This document shows, in pieces, positions 23,584-35,751 of a stretch of 64,000 nt of DNA (position 1 is its first letter; each line of letters opens with the position of its first letter). Source of the stretch: Armigeres subalbatus. Its lineage: Eukaryota > Arthropoda > Insecta > Diptera > Culicidae. The stretch spans positions 32,847,806-32,911,805 of the forward strand of contig NC_085140.1 of the NCBI RefSeq assembly GCF_024139115.2. Direction: 5' to 3'. The translations under genes and the position numbers were made by a program. The notes under the pieces were generated by a model. It was given only the letters and a program-made list of their open reading frames with translations, searched no databases and was not told where the DNA came from.

Positions 23584-24204
23584 TGGCCGAAAGTCATTTG
23601 GTCGAACGGGTCAAACGGCCGAATAGGTCATTCAGGACCTATTGTATTTAGTAGATTGGATTTTTTTTCAATTGAGCATGGTGTAGAATTCAGCAGATTG
23701 TCATTTTCTCAGATTCGCATAGCTTAGATTAGCTTTCTTTTCTTCAGTGTTGGTGAAATCTCAAAATCTCAAATCTCATCGGCGATTCAAATTATGCGTG
23801 AGACAAATCCCATCAGAATCATGGTCCAGCTCCAGAGATGATTCGAAACGCATGATTTTTACGTGTTCTTCATTGTTGAATGCATTGAATCAACTTTTTT
23901 CGCCTAAAACACTGACTAATAAATCCATATGTGAACAAAACATATTGCGCTTTAACGCATTTCAGAGCGAAATCATTTTTCGGCGAGTGAGCGAAATGAT
24001 GCGGTTCTGTCGGAGAAACTCAAGCGCAATGCTCTCCCTATAGAATCGCAAGGGAGTTAGCTTGTGCATGAAGCCTCGATGATTGAAATTTTAGACTAAC
24101 AACACTGCACAGTGGCTAAATTCGTGTTTTTAGCGCGTTTATTTAATAGTACATTTATTATGTGATTTAGCGTAATCGACGCGCTTCTTTGGAGGTATTC
24201 AGCC
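23584..24204. other. GGCCGAAA units, then AT-rich DNA
   Basis: 23584-23640 holds three to four GGCCGAA units that belong with the head before the LINE insertion. The rest has no supported feature. Confidence 0.4.
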
Positions 24205-24210
24205 GTATGA

Positions 24211-25782
24211 TCAATCCCTTCAAAAGTAAGATGAAAAATTTATTTTTTCCACTTCACTACATGGACGGTATACGCCTTTGCGAGAGCTGTAGCAAAAGTT
24301 CTTCTGAAAAACTTTGTCAAAGACACCAAGTTCGTAATTCCGTTATTTTTGGAGATTTTTCACGTTTTATGCTGACAACCCCTTAAAAATGATTTCTTCA
24401 TCATATCGTTTTCATTTTCATTTCTACGTTTTTTGCATATTGTAGAAAGTTTTAGATTTTATTAAAATATTTGTATTATTTGAATACAATATTTGTATAA
24501 AAAGCTTACAGAATTGTATATGCCCAGATTTTATACAATTATTGTCAGATTTGTTTTTTGGGTGTACTAACAAATACTAGCGAAAAGCTACGTTGCATCT
24601 ACGGTAAATTGATCGAAGAGCCCTGGTTGGGAAAGCATGAAACGAAACGCCACCCAGTCGATACAGTCCACCCAGTTTTAAGAAACACATGATTTCAGTC
24701 TCCTTTAAATTCTTAAAAAATCACTGAACAACTATTTCTATTACTATTACTTTTAGAGCAAACTTAGGGGCCCACGTTTTGGTTCAATGGTATTTGAAAC
24801 ATAAAATGCGGTTTGAAAGTTTTCTAGAATCTGTGGAAAGAGGAAATCAGGTGTTAACTATACGGGGGAGCACTGTGTTTCATCAACTAACTGACAAACG
24901 CCATAATAACCGAACTAGCAAACCGTTTCATTGTTAGACGAAAATCTTGGATACTAGCAATAGCACGAAATATTATTGCGAGACAATGAGTGATATTATC
25001 GCAAAGTTTAGAGTTACTTGCCCCTTGTTAATACCTGAGTTGTAAGCAAATGTAAGAGATGTTTCATCAAAAACCATTTCGTACTATGCAAGGTAGAAAT
25101 CAATCACCCATCACAAGGACTTGGTAAACCAATGCACCATGCGTCTCCATATGCTTGTTTGCTTATCAAGGAATGTAATTGTCGCTGAAAAATGCAAAAA
25201 ACAAGCGACAAAAGAGAATAGCGATAACTCTTTGTCCCCATCTGCAGAGGATAAAGACATTGTTGCGTTCCATTTTATTTGCAACAAACATGGAGAGGTA
25301 ATTGTTGTGAACTTTTCAAACTGCGATAACATAACTTGTTTATTTTAGAAGTAAAACGCATATTATGTCAACAGATGGTTAAGTTAATGTCTAATCTATG
25401 ATAACTGATACTAATTTAACCAAAAACATCATCGGAAACCGACTACTTCTCAAAATGCGTGGCAGGCGATAATTGTCATATTCTGTTGCAGTTTGGGACA
25501 AACGCTTATTGCGAGTTGAGTTTGTCCCAACATTTACAAGAGAGGATAATGTCGTTGTCATTGACAATGTTGTTATTTTACATTCCTTGATGCTTATACA
25601 TCGAACATGTTCAAAACTTATTGGCATACAAATCAATAAATCTCCAATAGTAAAGAAATTACGAACTTGGTGTCTTCGACAAAGTTTTTCAGAAGAACTT
25701 TTGCTACAACTCTCGCGAAGACGTATACCTTTCATGTTGTAAAGTGTAAAAAATAAATTTTTCATCTCACTTCTAGGATTGA
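24211..25782. mobile_element. Non-autonomous element with about 150-bp inverted ends
   Basis: 24211-24360 matches the inverse of 25641-25782. Both contain GATGAAAAATTTATTTTTT, GAGAGCTGTAGCAAAAG-like and ACACCAAGTTCGTAATT-like blocks. The interior is AT-rich with no transposase. The outer ends TCAATCC are alike, but I find no target duplication, so the family is open. Confidence 0.5.
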
Positions 25783-25920
25783 TTGCAGTGTTGTAAAATG
25801 TCATTTGCATTCGATTGCATAATTTTCTCAGAACTTTTTCCAGAAGGTAGCTATCGATTCATGATGCATGACGAACTTATAGCGCTTAAATGTGCCTACA
25901 ATTTTGTCTTACAAGACATT

Positions 25921-26325
25921 GCTGTAAACAAGGATGTGAACAATCATTCAGTAATTTGCGTTCGATTATTTAGTAGTTAGTCGATAACACATTCCAGAAG
26001 CTGAATTTCAAATCATGTTGTATGGTGGACTTCTAGTGCGAAGGTTTTTCTACAACTTTGCTTAATGGTTCGTTATTAGAATTCAACTAATAACAGAGTT
26101 AGAGCGCTAGTTGCAGTAACTTAAACTAAATGATTGGAATTTTGTTATCATTTAGTCTAAGTTACCATTACTAAGAACCATTAGGCAGAGTTGTAGAAAA
26201 ACCTTTGCACTAGAAGTCCACCATTCAACATATTTTGAAATTCAGCTTCTGGAATGTGTTATTGACAAACTACTAAATGATCGAACGCAAATTACTGAAT
26301 GATCGTTAACATCCTTGGCTGTAAA
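25921..26325. mobile_element. Long fold-back element
   Basis: Left arm 25921-26125 and right arm 26142-26325 pair over most of their length, including AACAATCATTCAGTAATTTG at the outside and AGTAACTTAAACTAAATGAT at the inside, around a short centre near 26130. The arms differ by point changes and a gap near 26080. It has no coding capacity. Confidence 0.65.
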
Positions 26326-26980
26326 TATATAATATGGGGCGTGGGAGGCAAAATGTCATTCAAATGACATTATGTCAAATGACACGTGACATTTTGGAGA
26401 GTTTTCACTCTCCAGCCTCAGATGTTATATTTAGAGCAATGTACCCTTGGACAAAAATATAGCCCTACTCAAGCGTTATGAGTACATTTAAAATTATGGA
26501 ATAAATTTGGCTTCTTCATAAAGTTATGAACAAATTAGTCAAATGACATGCAGATGACATTTTACAAGCCTGATCACAAGGCTGAATACCTCCAGAGAAG
26601 CACGTCGACTCTTTCCTCTCTTTTCTCCTCACTCTGCCGTATACCGGCCAGATGCACTCATTCTAAGGAAGCATTGCCTTCATTCGTATCTTTAAACCAC
26701 AATCCAAAAGTATTTAAATCGGATTGCAGAACACTAGCACCGTGTGCTTAAGTAGAATTCAGTTAATATTTCAATGGTATGTATTCTATCAGAATTCCTC
26801 CAAATGACATTCCTCGTAATGATTTTCGGTGAAAACCTACATTCCGCGAAATGCCTTTTAGTGAAAAGATGCATTCCACAAAATGTTTTTCAAAGAATTG
26901 GTACATTCTGCGGAGTGTCGCTCCGCAAAAAAATGAAATCCGCAAAATGTTTTTCGACGAAATAGTATACAACGCTTTCT
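26326..26980. other. AT-rich DNA with TGTCATTTGACATT motifs
   Basis: Near 26350-26395 and 26535-26565 several partly palindromic AATGTCAT/ATGACATT units recur. They resemble the AAATGACATT sequence flanking 25801, so they may be edges of one degraded element. Nothing else can be supported. Confidence 0.35.
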
Positions 26981-27090
26981 GCCAAACGACTTTTTCGGCC
27001 AAATGACCCTTACGGCCAAATGACTTTCGGCATAATGGTTTGTTCGGCCAAACAACTTTGGGGCCTTCGGCTAAACAGCATTCGGCCGAA
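26981..27090. repeat. Small GGCCAAATGAC array
   Basis: Five to six degenerate units (TTCGGCCAAATGACC and variants) belong to the 17-bp GGCCGAAA family that forms larger arrays at 54-57 kb. Confidence 0.65.
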
Positions 27091-27734
27091 TGGACAACTC
27101 CTGGATAACGATAAACGACACTAACCCCGATCATCACTATTATTGCATAAATTTACTCAGACTAAGGTCGGAGTGGCCTGTGCAGTACATAAAAGTCTTC
27201 TCCATTCAACTCGGTCGGCTGTACGTCGCCCATCTACGCAGTCTACGGAGGGTCCGCAAATCGTTTTCGCTGATCATCAAGCCATATAAAAACTTTAAAT
27301 AAATTTCGTTGGTTGATATTTAATACAACATATAGATTAATCAGATGATTGATAGAGGGTTTTTTATAACTAACTAACCGAGCTTATAACGGAGCCCCTG
27401 CAAAGTACGAACCACACTATTCGAAACGGACCTCCGACTGGATAAATGAAATGTACTTTCTCTGCCCAATAAGTTTCATTTTAAATCTTTCAAACCCCAG
27501 AAATAAAGTGTAAATCATGACAAGTAATTATAAACGGTAAATAATTTTGAAAACGAGACGAGCCAGCAAAAAAATCCGGCGCGCTGTTACAGATTTCAAT
27601 GTGCTTAGAAGAAGACGTATGGATTTCACCACGGTAGGAGCGTACCGTGCCTTTGTTGAAGTCTTAGAAGCTTCTCGCAAATCTTTTCAATTGTTCATAG
27701 AGTAGCCTTCATACAACCCTTCAGTGCTGGTGTC
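27091..27734. other. Unassigned DNA
   Basis: No domain seen. A perfect small hairpin CACGGTA-GGAGCG-TACCGTG lies near 27640. Confidence 0.3.
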
Positions 27735-28006
27735 GGGAAATTAAGTGAAAAAAATATGTGTTTTGTTTTGAAGTTAGTTGCAATAGGGTGGTCACGCTGC
27801 ATTTTGAGATAAAATTTAAACTTTAATATTTCTAATTTTAGCATTGTTCGATCTTCTATAAAGTTGTTACTTGCTTAATGCTGATGAAACCATTCTAGTA
27901 CGTCATTTGTATCATTTGTTGTGATAATGATAGGATGAGCCTGAAAAATTAATATGTTAATCGATGATGATTTTTATTGCAGTGCGACGTCGGTTTCTCT
28001 GTAATT

Positions 28007-28295
28007 CTTCTCCTTATTGGCATTACATCCCACACTGGGACAGCGCCGCCTCGCAGCTTAGTGTTCATTAAGCACTTCCACAGTTATTAACTGCGAGGTT
28101 TCTAAGCCGGGTTACCATTTTCGCATTCGTATATCATGAGGCTAGCACGATGATACTTTTATGCCCAGGGAGGTCGAGACAATTTCCAATCCGAAAATTG
28201 CCTAGACCGGCACCGGGAATCGAACCCAGCCACCCTCAGCATGGTCTTGCTTTGTAGCCGCGCGTTTTACCGCACGGCTAAGGAGGGCCCCTCCC
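28007..28295 (-). mobile_element. tRNA-derived SINE, Feilai-like
   Basis: A perfect 12-bp duplication TTCTCTGTAATT (27995-28006 and 28296-28307) flanks a 289-bp SINE. On the minus strand it begins with a tRNA-like head: TTAGCCGTGCGGTA as A box and GGGTTCGATTCCCGG as B box (near 28215). The body runs to a short ATAAGGAGAAG-type 3' end. These boxes are RNA polymerase III promoter parts. It interrupts the left arm of the transposon, so it is younger than it. Confidence 0.88.
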
Positions 28296-29711
28296 TTCTC
28301 TGTAATTAGGGTGATTTAATATTTTGGTGAAACTTTTTAGTTTTAATTTTTATCCAAGTGACGTCTTCTACAAAGTTTCAGAAAAATGCACGTTTTGGTT
28401 ACCCAACCAAGTGACATTCGTAGATATCGGATATATCACTATTTTTGTCTTGAAAAAAATACGTCATTTTCAAATGCCTGTATTTTTAAATGGTGGAAAA
28501 GGGGGACTCATTTCTCCTTGGGTTAGAGAGAGTTAGACGTGGTTTTTTGTTCTAAGCTTTGTAGAAGATGAGGCATTCCACGGGGGCATGTCAGTCGATC
28601 CTGAGCGACCATTTCGAAAATATTTGAAACTCTGCACAGTTTTTCAATTTCATCTAAATCGTCATTTTTCGATATCAAATCTTCATATTGAGTCACGACT
28701 AACTTTTCAAAAGGGTGTATGTGAAAATGGTTCAAAAATATTTAAAAAGCTGCACAGCAAAAACGGAATGTTCGATTGTTATGATTTTTTCAGCAAAGTT
28801 AGACAACTAAATGGTGATTCTTAAGAAAATGTGCACAGTAAAAAACATTTTTTTGCCTTTAAAAATATCATTTTTGTCACAAAAACTCAAATATCTCAAA
28901 ACCCTATCTTTTTTCGAACGAAAACGGTCCATTATATTAGCTATCTACCATAAAAATTTGGTGATGGTAAACTAATAAACAAAAAAGTTATGACATTTTA
29001 AACATTTCACAATTTTCACATTTAGTAAAAAAAAAAATTTTTCTGTGTAAGTTATTTCGAGAATTGCAGTTTGATGCAGATTTTATTGTTAAGGGACGTG
29101 ATTTAAACAAGTTGTTTTCATGATATTTTGATTTAATTATTCATAGCATCTATAAGAAACTTAGACACGATCCAGTGTTGTGATCAAAAGTATTGATAGT
29201 GTCATAATTTTCATTGCACGTGACTGGCGAAAAATTCTTTTAATAGTGTTGAAACCTGTTGATAATAACGTTGATAGAAACATATCAGAAATGTTATTTT
29301 TAAGACAAAAGCTGCAAAATCAAAGATTTATATACACGTGTACGTCTATAGTTTACCTGCAAAAAATATACCTCTTAGAGAATAGACTTTATGATCGGGA
29401 GGAAACGGGTATCTTCAACAACAACAAATGCATGATAGGTACATACCATGACAATGCTCACGAAAAAGCAAAAAATTACTACTACTAAGGTTGTTAAAGA
29501 TCTTATAGTAATTTTTTCTTCAGTCAAGCAAATGACACCAAACTAGTCAGTAAAAACTTAAAAGTGATTTTGTTTATTGAAATATTACGAACAACATGAG
29601 TAGCCGCTTTCTCAACTGTTGTAGGCCGTTTGATGGAAAAAGTGTTCAAAAGAGTTACGAAATCTCACCGAAAGCACCATAGATAAACTGAAAGCGACTG
29701 GTTATGCTCCA

Positions 29712-31731
29712 ATGTCCACATTGAATACAAATTTACGCATTTGCACGTCCTGCCGTCTAAACGTTGACAAAAGAGCAATCTGTATATCATCGGTTGAGCA
29801 GAGCGCAGGAAGTTCGAAAACGACAGCAACTGAGGAATTGCCAGATGTATCGACAACAACTGAGGAATTACCAGAAGTATTAAGTGCTGAGAGCCTTGCC
29901 ACCGTACCATCAGCGAAATCTGTTTCAACAAATCAATCGGAAGATGAGTGTATCCAAAAGGTCAACATCGAACGCTTTAACGAGGGCATAGCTGGGATAA
30001 AAGTGACTCCGATTAAATGGAGTAAGATGGACTACGTTTATTACCCGGAGAAAAATACCGTGAAATAAACGAAGCTGTACGAAGAAACCTCTTCAAATTA
30101 GGACCTGATGATGTGGAAAATACAGACTACGATGAGGTAATTATAAATATGAAGGAAAGGTTCTCGAATGCAGCCACGACAAGGAAAGAAAAATTATTGA
30201 TTTTGTCGATGCTGCCAAGTTCGTGGTCTATTCAGGATGCCATTGATGAGTTCAAAACCAATAGAAATACAGTAAAAGAGGCAAAACAATTGAAGAATAA
30301 CTGTCTTTCAACCAAAAATACTAGGTCTAGTACTGCATTAACAGATGAGACAAAAGAAATAGTAGTTCAATATTTTGAAGATGATGAAGTAAGTCGAGCT
30401 ATGCCTGGTCAAAAAGATTATGTATCAGTAAAAAGATGGAAAGCGTCAAGCAATCCAAAAACGATTAATGATGACGACTTTGAAAGAAGCGTACACACGC
30501 TTCAAGGAAATTCACGATAATATTAAAATAGGTTTTTCCTCATTTGCAAGCTTTCGGCCAAGGCAATGTAAGCTTCTTTCCAATTCAGGAACACATAATG
30601 TGTGTGTGCACAACCCATGAGAATATTAATCTTATTTTACATAGTTTGAAAAGAATCAATTTAACAAAGGATATTAAAATGTTAACTGGTAGTCTTTTGT
30701 GTGAAAATACAACATCAAATTGCTATCTACGATCTTGTTCGGATTGTCCAGATTCTTCATCATTGGAAAATACTTTATTCGCTGAGTTTGAAGAAAAATA
30801 TATTGATCAGTTATCATTTGAGCAATGGGTGACCACGGATAGGTGTGACATAGAAACTATTGTAAAACCTGTAGATGAGTTTGTGTCATATTTTTGCTTG
30901 AAATTAGAAAGTTTAATCCCTCACGATTTAATTAAAACAGAACAATCCAGCTTTTTAAAAATACGAAAAATGCATTACAAAATGGTGAATCTTTAGTCAT
31001 TTGTGATTTTTCTGAAAATTACAGCTTTGTATTGCAAGATGAAGTGCAGTCCCATCACTGGAACGTACAACAAGCTACAATTCATCCATTCGTTATTTAT
31101 TTTAATGGAAGTACGCAAATTGAACACTTAAGTTTTATTATAATTTCCGAAGATTTAAGACACGATTCAGTATCCGTAAACTTGTTCATTGAAAAAATGA
31201 TTAACTTTTTACGCGTTGATAAGCATAAAGAAGTCAAAAAGATATATTTCATGTCTGATGGAGCAGCGTCGCAGTACAAAAATCGTAAGAATTTTTCGAG
31301 CCTATGTCAATTTAAATCAATGTACGGAATTGATGTTTTTTGCTACATCACATTGCAAAGGTCCTTGTGATGCTATTGGAGGAACAATAAAGCGCATGGC
31401 CACAAGAGCAAGTTTAGCCAAAGAACGTGAGCATCCAATTAAAACTGCGAAAGAACTTTTTGATTGGGCAAATCGTAGAAAAGAAAAAGATTTAACCAAA
31501 TTATCATTTTGTTTTACTACTACTGAAGAGTACGAAATAAAGGCTTCAGAGCTCAGCGAGCAATTTAATAACGCGAAAACGATCCAAGGAACCCAAAAAT
31601 TTCACTGTTTCATTCCATTGACGGAAAATAAAATTAAAGCAAAACTATACTCAAACTGTGCTGATAATAATTCAAAAGTGTTCGATATTTTAAAAAATTT
31701 GAATAAAAAAAAAATAAAAAATAAGTATTAA
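29712..31731 (+). pseudogene. Transposase-like gene, four frameshifts
   Basis: The gene runs through five consecutive segments in different frames (breaks near 30065, 30510, 31000 and 31335). In order it has: an acidic, Ser/Thr-rich N-terminus with a CTSC start; a helical region (30113-30500) of helix-turn-helix type; a conserved block reading GTHNVCVCTTHEN (about 30588-30626); a Cys-rich stretch (30700-30760); SDGAASQYKN (31254-31283); and HCKGPCDAIGG (31351-31383) followed by a basic tail. The last three motifs recur together in an insect-wide family of uncharacterised transposase-like proteins I know from memory. The Asp residues in SDGA and PCDAIGG are candidates for metal-binding catalytic acids; that is inference. 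Each break could be a 1-2 nt indel, so the copy is dead but not ancient. Confidence 0.7.
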
Positions 31732-32574
31732 TAAACTGTTTTCATGATATCATAACCCATACCAAAATTCAAACCCAAAACTCTTAGAGTTTCTATAACA
31801 ACATTGTGTAACTGCCACATTTAATTTAATACTTAGGATAATATTAATTCATTTTTATTTATTTATACATACATATAATATACATAATATCGATGAATAC
31901 ATAAATATGGAATATCATACAAACAACTTGTTTAACTCACGCAAGGCCCTTAACAATAAAATCAGCATCAAACTGCGATTCTTGAAAAAAAAAATACACG
32001 GAAAATTTTTTTTGTTTACTATATGTGAAAATTGTGAAATGTTTGAAATGTCATAACTTTTTTGTTTATTAGTTTACCATCACCAAATTTTTATGGTAGA
32101 TAGCTAATATAATGGACCGTTTTCCCTAAAAAAATTACGTTCGAAAAAAGATAGGGTTTTGAGATATTTGAGTTTTGTGACAAAATGATATTTTTAAAGG
32201 CAAAAAATTTTTTTTACTGTGCACATTTTCTTAAGAATCACCATTTAGTTGTCTAACTTTGCTGAAAAAATCATAACAATCGAACATTCCGTTTTTGCTG
32301 TGCAGCTTTTTGAATATTTTTGAACCATTTTCACATACACCCTTTTGAAAAGTTAGTCGTGACTCAATATGAAGATTTGATATCGAAAAATGACGATTTA
32401 GATGAAATTGAAAAACTGTGCAAAGTTTCAACTCAATAGAAAATCATGAATTAAAAATTTTCTTAAATTTTGATGCTGTTGCTTGGAATCGCTCAGATTA
32501 AAACTAAAAAGTTTCACCAAAATATTAGGTCACACTAATTACAGAGAAACAGACGTCGCACTGCAATAAAAATC

Positions 32575-32904
32575 ATCGTCATGGAAACATTTTCGCCCAA
32601 TAATAAATACTTTGTGAGTGGACAAGTGGCAACCAGATGGCGGTAATGTGCAAACGTCAAACACAAGCAAAATCAATGGGAGCGCCATCAGTGGCCGATC
32701 GACTACCTACAAAAATTGAATATTTGCTTAGTTGTGCGCCGCTAAGGTATTTTCTCATATTGCAGTACTTACTCAATTTAAGTGTAGAATATTACATAAC
32801 AAATTAAATACAATTGCACTACTAATATCCACTTAAACAATATACCGAACGCAACGCAAGCGAAAGAAAAGCAAAAAACTACTAAACCTCGAATAATTTC
32901 ACTA
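32575..32904. other. Unique DNA between inner and outer inverted repeats
   Basis: No repeat or domain recognised. Confidence 0.3.
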
Positions 32905-33061
32905 GGGGTCGTTCAAAAATGATGTCACAAGTTTTAGGGGGGGAGGGGGTCTAAGATTTTGTGACAGTACATGTACTAGGTATACAAGAAAGCGTGACAG
33001 AGGGGGGGGGATGGGGTCTAGAAATCCCAAAAAGTAGTGGACGTCATATTTGAATCGCCCC
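32905..33061. mobile_element. Harbinger-like MITE, third copy type
   Basis: Ends GGGGTCGTTCAAAAATGATG and the inverse GGGGCGATTCAAATATGACG continue into TC. The interior has GGGGGGGAGGGGG and GGGGGGGGGATGGGG blocks. The flanks (CTA left, AAA right) do not give a clean 3-bp duplication, so the site has decayed. Confidence 0.75.
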
Positions 33062-33548
33062 AAAGAATATCTTTTCGTGAAGGGACGACAATGTGCTGCA
33101 TACCTTAGAAGCGAGTGTGGAGAAGCTTACCGAAAGCTCACATCTGTTTGACATTGGTTTATTTACCTTTTGCACGGCGCACAACTCGGCGCATGGAACC
33201 CGGCGCGTAACTGGTGAGCCAGTATGCTAATTCTAGAAAAGAATCGCAAAAGGAAAAGGTGAACGATGGAACATCTGTTAAGTGAGACGTCTGTTTCTTT
33301 GCGCCCTGATGATGGTTTCAACAATAGTTTCTTCAGCAACGTGCCTCCAAATTAAATAAGGAACAACTTTCTACAACATAGTACAATGTTAAAATTAGAA
33401 ATATGGAAGTTAAACAATTTATCTCAAAATGTAGTACGACCACCCTATTGCAACAAACTTCAAAATAATGTTTTGACTTTGCTGAAGACACTGTGTTCCT
33501 AAAATATCATCTTCAAGGCGAACATATTTATTTCCTTTTAATTTCTCG

Positions 33549-35297
33549 GCGTGGTCCATCGTGCAGTGCTTGTTGGGATCTGTTAGAATATCTCCCACAT
33601 GTTTTGAGAGGCCTAATAAACCATGAAAACCTATTATTTAAACCATTAAAGCCCCAGTGAAAAGTCTGCCAAAAGAACTTCCATTTTATTCGAATTCGAC
33701 CAACTGAAAATTATTTACATGTCGATGGAAATTCGAAATAAAATATATTATAATTGTGTTGCAGCATGTCCTTAGTTTGGTTTCAAAAATATGTGGTATA
33801 ATGCTTTTATTCACTTTATGGCCAAATCTAATTTGCATGACTTTTGGAGAAGTGTGTTTAATTTCATCCAAAGTAAACAATATTTTCTTTGATGAAATAA
33901 TTCCACCGCAGCAAACAGACCTGACCATTCAACGACCACCGTACGAATTCCAAACAAGTTTTTTTTCGCACATGCCCAACATGATTACGAACGAGAAAGC
34001 CAGCATAGGAGCGCCGGCCGTTGTCACCTATTCGAAAATCTTCGAAATAATAAAAAAAAAACTTGATCTGGTCACCATACGAATGAAAGTGAGAGTTTTA
34101 TGTCTTCACGCGTGCCAATGCGACTCCCTGATGATTGTTGAGTCATCCCAGCGCGACGCAGCGGACCGGTAGTTCATTCATGAGGTTCAAAGATCCGATC
34201 GAATCGCTATCAGCAGTGATCCGCATCGTGTCGTCGCGTTGTCGTCGGTTAGCTTCAAACTGTTACTGATTGGACCAAATATGGTGTGTGATAATTGAGT
34301 TCATTATTGAAGGTTGATCGCTTTTATTTTGGTTTCCGCTCCGGGTGCTTCGTAAAAATGTTGCACAGGAATTTTATTATTTTCAAAGGACGAGCGAATT
34401 GAATTGCAATTGTAGACAGTAAATGAAATTGTGTATAGAAAAAATCAATATGATCAAAAGAATGAAATGTTCCCATGCAATCATTTGTTTAACGTAATGT
34501 AACATTCGACATTCTACTAAAACTGTAAAACATTGAAAAACCATCTTTCTTAAAATTTATACACTTTCTACTTCTGAGAAGTTAATTTTGCTTCTTATTC
34601 AACAGATGGAAATCATGTTCAAATGCTCTTTTCCTTCGACTGGTCAGTATCTTTTTACATCAACTATGTTGTATTTGAATGATACACGCGACGGTTTTCG
34701 TACTCGCAGCTACTTACGTTCGATTTCTAAATGTTCTGTGAGCACACACTTACCTGAAAAGAAAAAAAACGTACTTTGATTAATTGTCTCTTGCTGAATT
34801 CGTTTGGATGAAAGGGAAATTGAAGTTGTTTTTCTACCGGCAACGCTCAATCACCGCAGCAACGCATGCAGCTCATGTTCTTTGATCTTTAGTAGCACGA
34901 CGACTCATACCCTGGCTGAGGGCAAACGATGACTGTGGTTGAAATTCGACACAAATGCCGGGCTACTTTTTTGCTGATCATGCCAATACAAGAAATTTAA
35001 TGGCTTCCGCATAAGAAAAAGTCGAATAGTCAATGCAGCGAAAGTCGGCTATTTCAAAAGGAGGATTATTAGACATTTGAAGCGATTGATTTTTTGTCGC
35101 GATCTGCTTACCGGGCATATGTTGGGGACACCACTTATTCAATAAACTGGGAAAACTATTCCCAATTAAATATTGCACAATGAACAAGCACAATCCTATT
35201 CACGAAGGATAAAATAGACAAACATTCAAATTGTGCATTCCTCTCAAATGCCTCACATTTCAGATTTTTTTCCGTAGTTCTTGACTTCTCGTCTCAA
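33549..35297. other. Single-copy-looking DNA upstream of the candidate exon
   Basis: A stretch at 34100-34300 is GC-rich with CpGs (GTGTCGTCGCGTTGTCGTCGG). It might be a promoter or enhancer. Otherwise it is AT-rich with no repeats. An open plus-strand frame at 33756-34172 begins at GTG and has no recognisable domain. Confidence 0.35.
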
Positions 35298-35340
35298 TAT
35301 AAAAACATTGTTTTCAAATAATTCCGTCTATCATCCAGCT
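35298..35340 (+). promoter_or_regulatory. Candidate core promoter: TATA box and initiator
   Basis: TATAAAA lies at 35298-35304. About 30 bp on is TCATCC (35331-35336), one base off the insect initiator TCA-K-T-Y. This spacing is right for RNA polymerase II and would give a 5' leader of about 124 nt before ATG 35457. Confidence 0.4.
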
Positions 35341-35456
35341 ACTGGTATCGATTGCAACCATCGGCACCAGACAGCTGCAAGGTCGTCGCATAACGCAACA
35401 CCTGCTGGGGTCACAATTTCCATCGACTAACATATCCAAGCAGAACAGACACAAAC

Positions 35457-35751
35457 ATGCAACGACCCAGCAGTCAGTGGTTCGAACGAAAACATGTTCT
35501 TAAATGGACCATTTACTTCATTTGCATATCAAAGTTCATTACTGTTCACTACCTACTCCACTTCATAAGTGGCGTGCATAATGCAAGTCGCGATTCTACA
35601 ACGCACCATCGGCGACGCGACGGTCCGGCTCTCAACCGGTTGGTGTTGAATGATGCCAACGATGATGACCACGACCACGATGATAATATGTTGATCAAAA
35701 GTCACATGAGTGCGAAATGTCACAGAGCTGCGTTACGTAAAGTGGGCGGCA
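35457..35751 (+). CDS. Candidate first coding exon of an unrecognised membrane or secreted protein
   Basis: ATG 35457 has the favourable context ACAAACATG. The frame encodes 98 codons plus one base and ends at a strong splice donor GCA|GTAAGTAGG (GT at 35752), so the next exon should begin in phase 1. The protein has a short polar start, then a hydrophobic stretch of about 25 residues (WTIYFICISKFITVHYLLHF, residues 18-37) that could be a signal anchor or an atypical signal peptide. A His/Arg-rich and an Asp/His-rich segment (NDDDHDHDD) and a Cys-containing end (KCHRAALRK) follow. I do not recognise the family. No second exon is evident in the window. Aedes introns often exceed 30 kb, so it may lie beyond the window; a false exon is also possible. 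Confidence 0.35.

Larger units (their letters stand above)
27966..32574 (+). mobile_element. DNA transposon with very long inverted ends and a broken transposase
   Basis: The ends GATGATTTTTATTGCAGTGC are inverted at 27966 and 32574. The arms extend inward to about 29140 on the left and 31895 on the right, with well-matched blocks (for example ACAAGTTGTTT, TTAAGGG..GTGA, GATAGGGTTTTGAGATATT). A block near 28358-28640 differs between the arms, and a SINE sits in the left arm. The interior codes for the transposase remnant at 29712-31731. Superfamily is not settled; a Sola-type element is possible. Target duplication at the inner ends is not evident. Confidence 0.65.
27735..33548. repeat. Outer inverted repeat enclosing a transposon
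   Basis: 27735-27896 pairs with the inverse of 33308-33548. Shared blocks include GTTGCAATAGGGTGGTC, ATTTTGAGATAAA and the GATGAAACCAT / GATGGTTTCA region. The right arm has an extra block of about 50 bp. Inside lie the transposon (27966-32574), a MITE and about 700 bp of unique DNA. It may be the true ends of a larger element or a separate element that was hit by the inner one. Confidence 0.65.

Noticed and set aside
33756..34172. 138-residue plus-strand open frame
   Set aside because: It starts at GTG, not ATG, has no recognisable domain and no splice signals that make sense of it.
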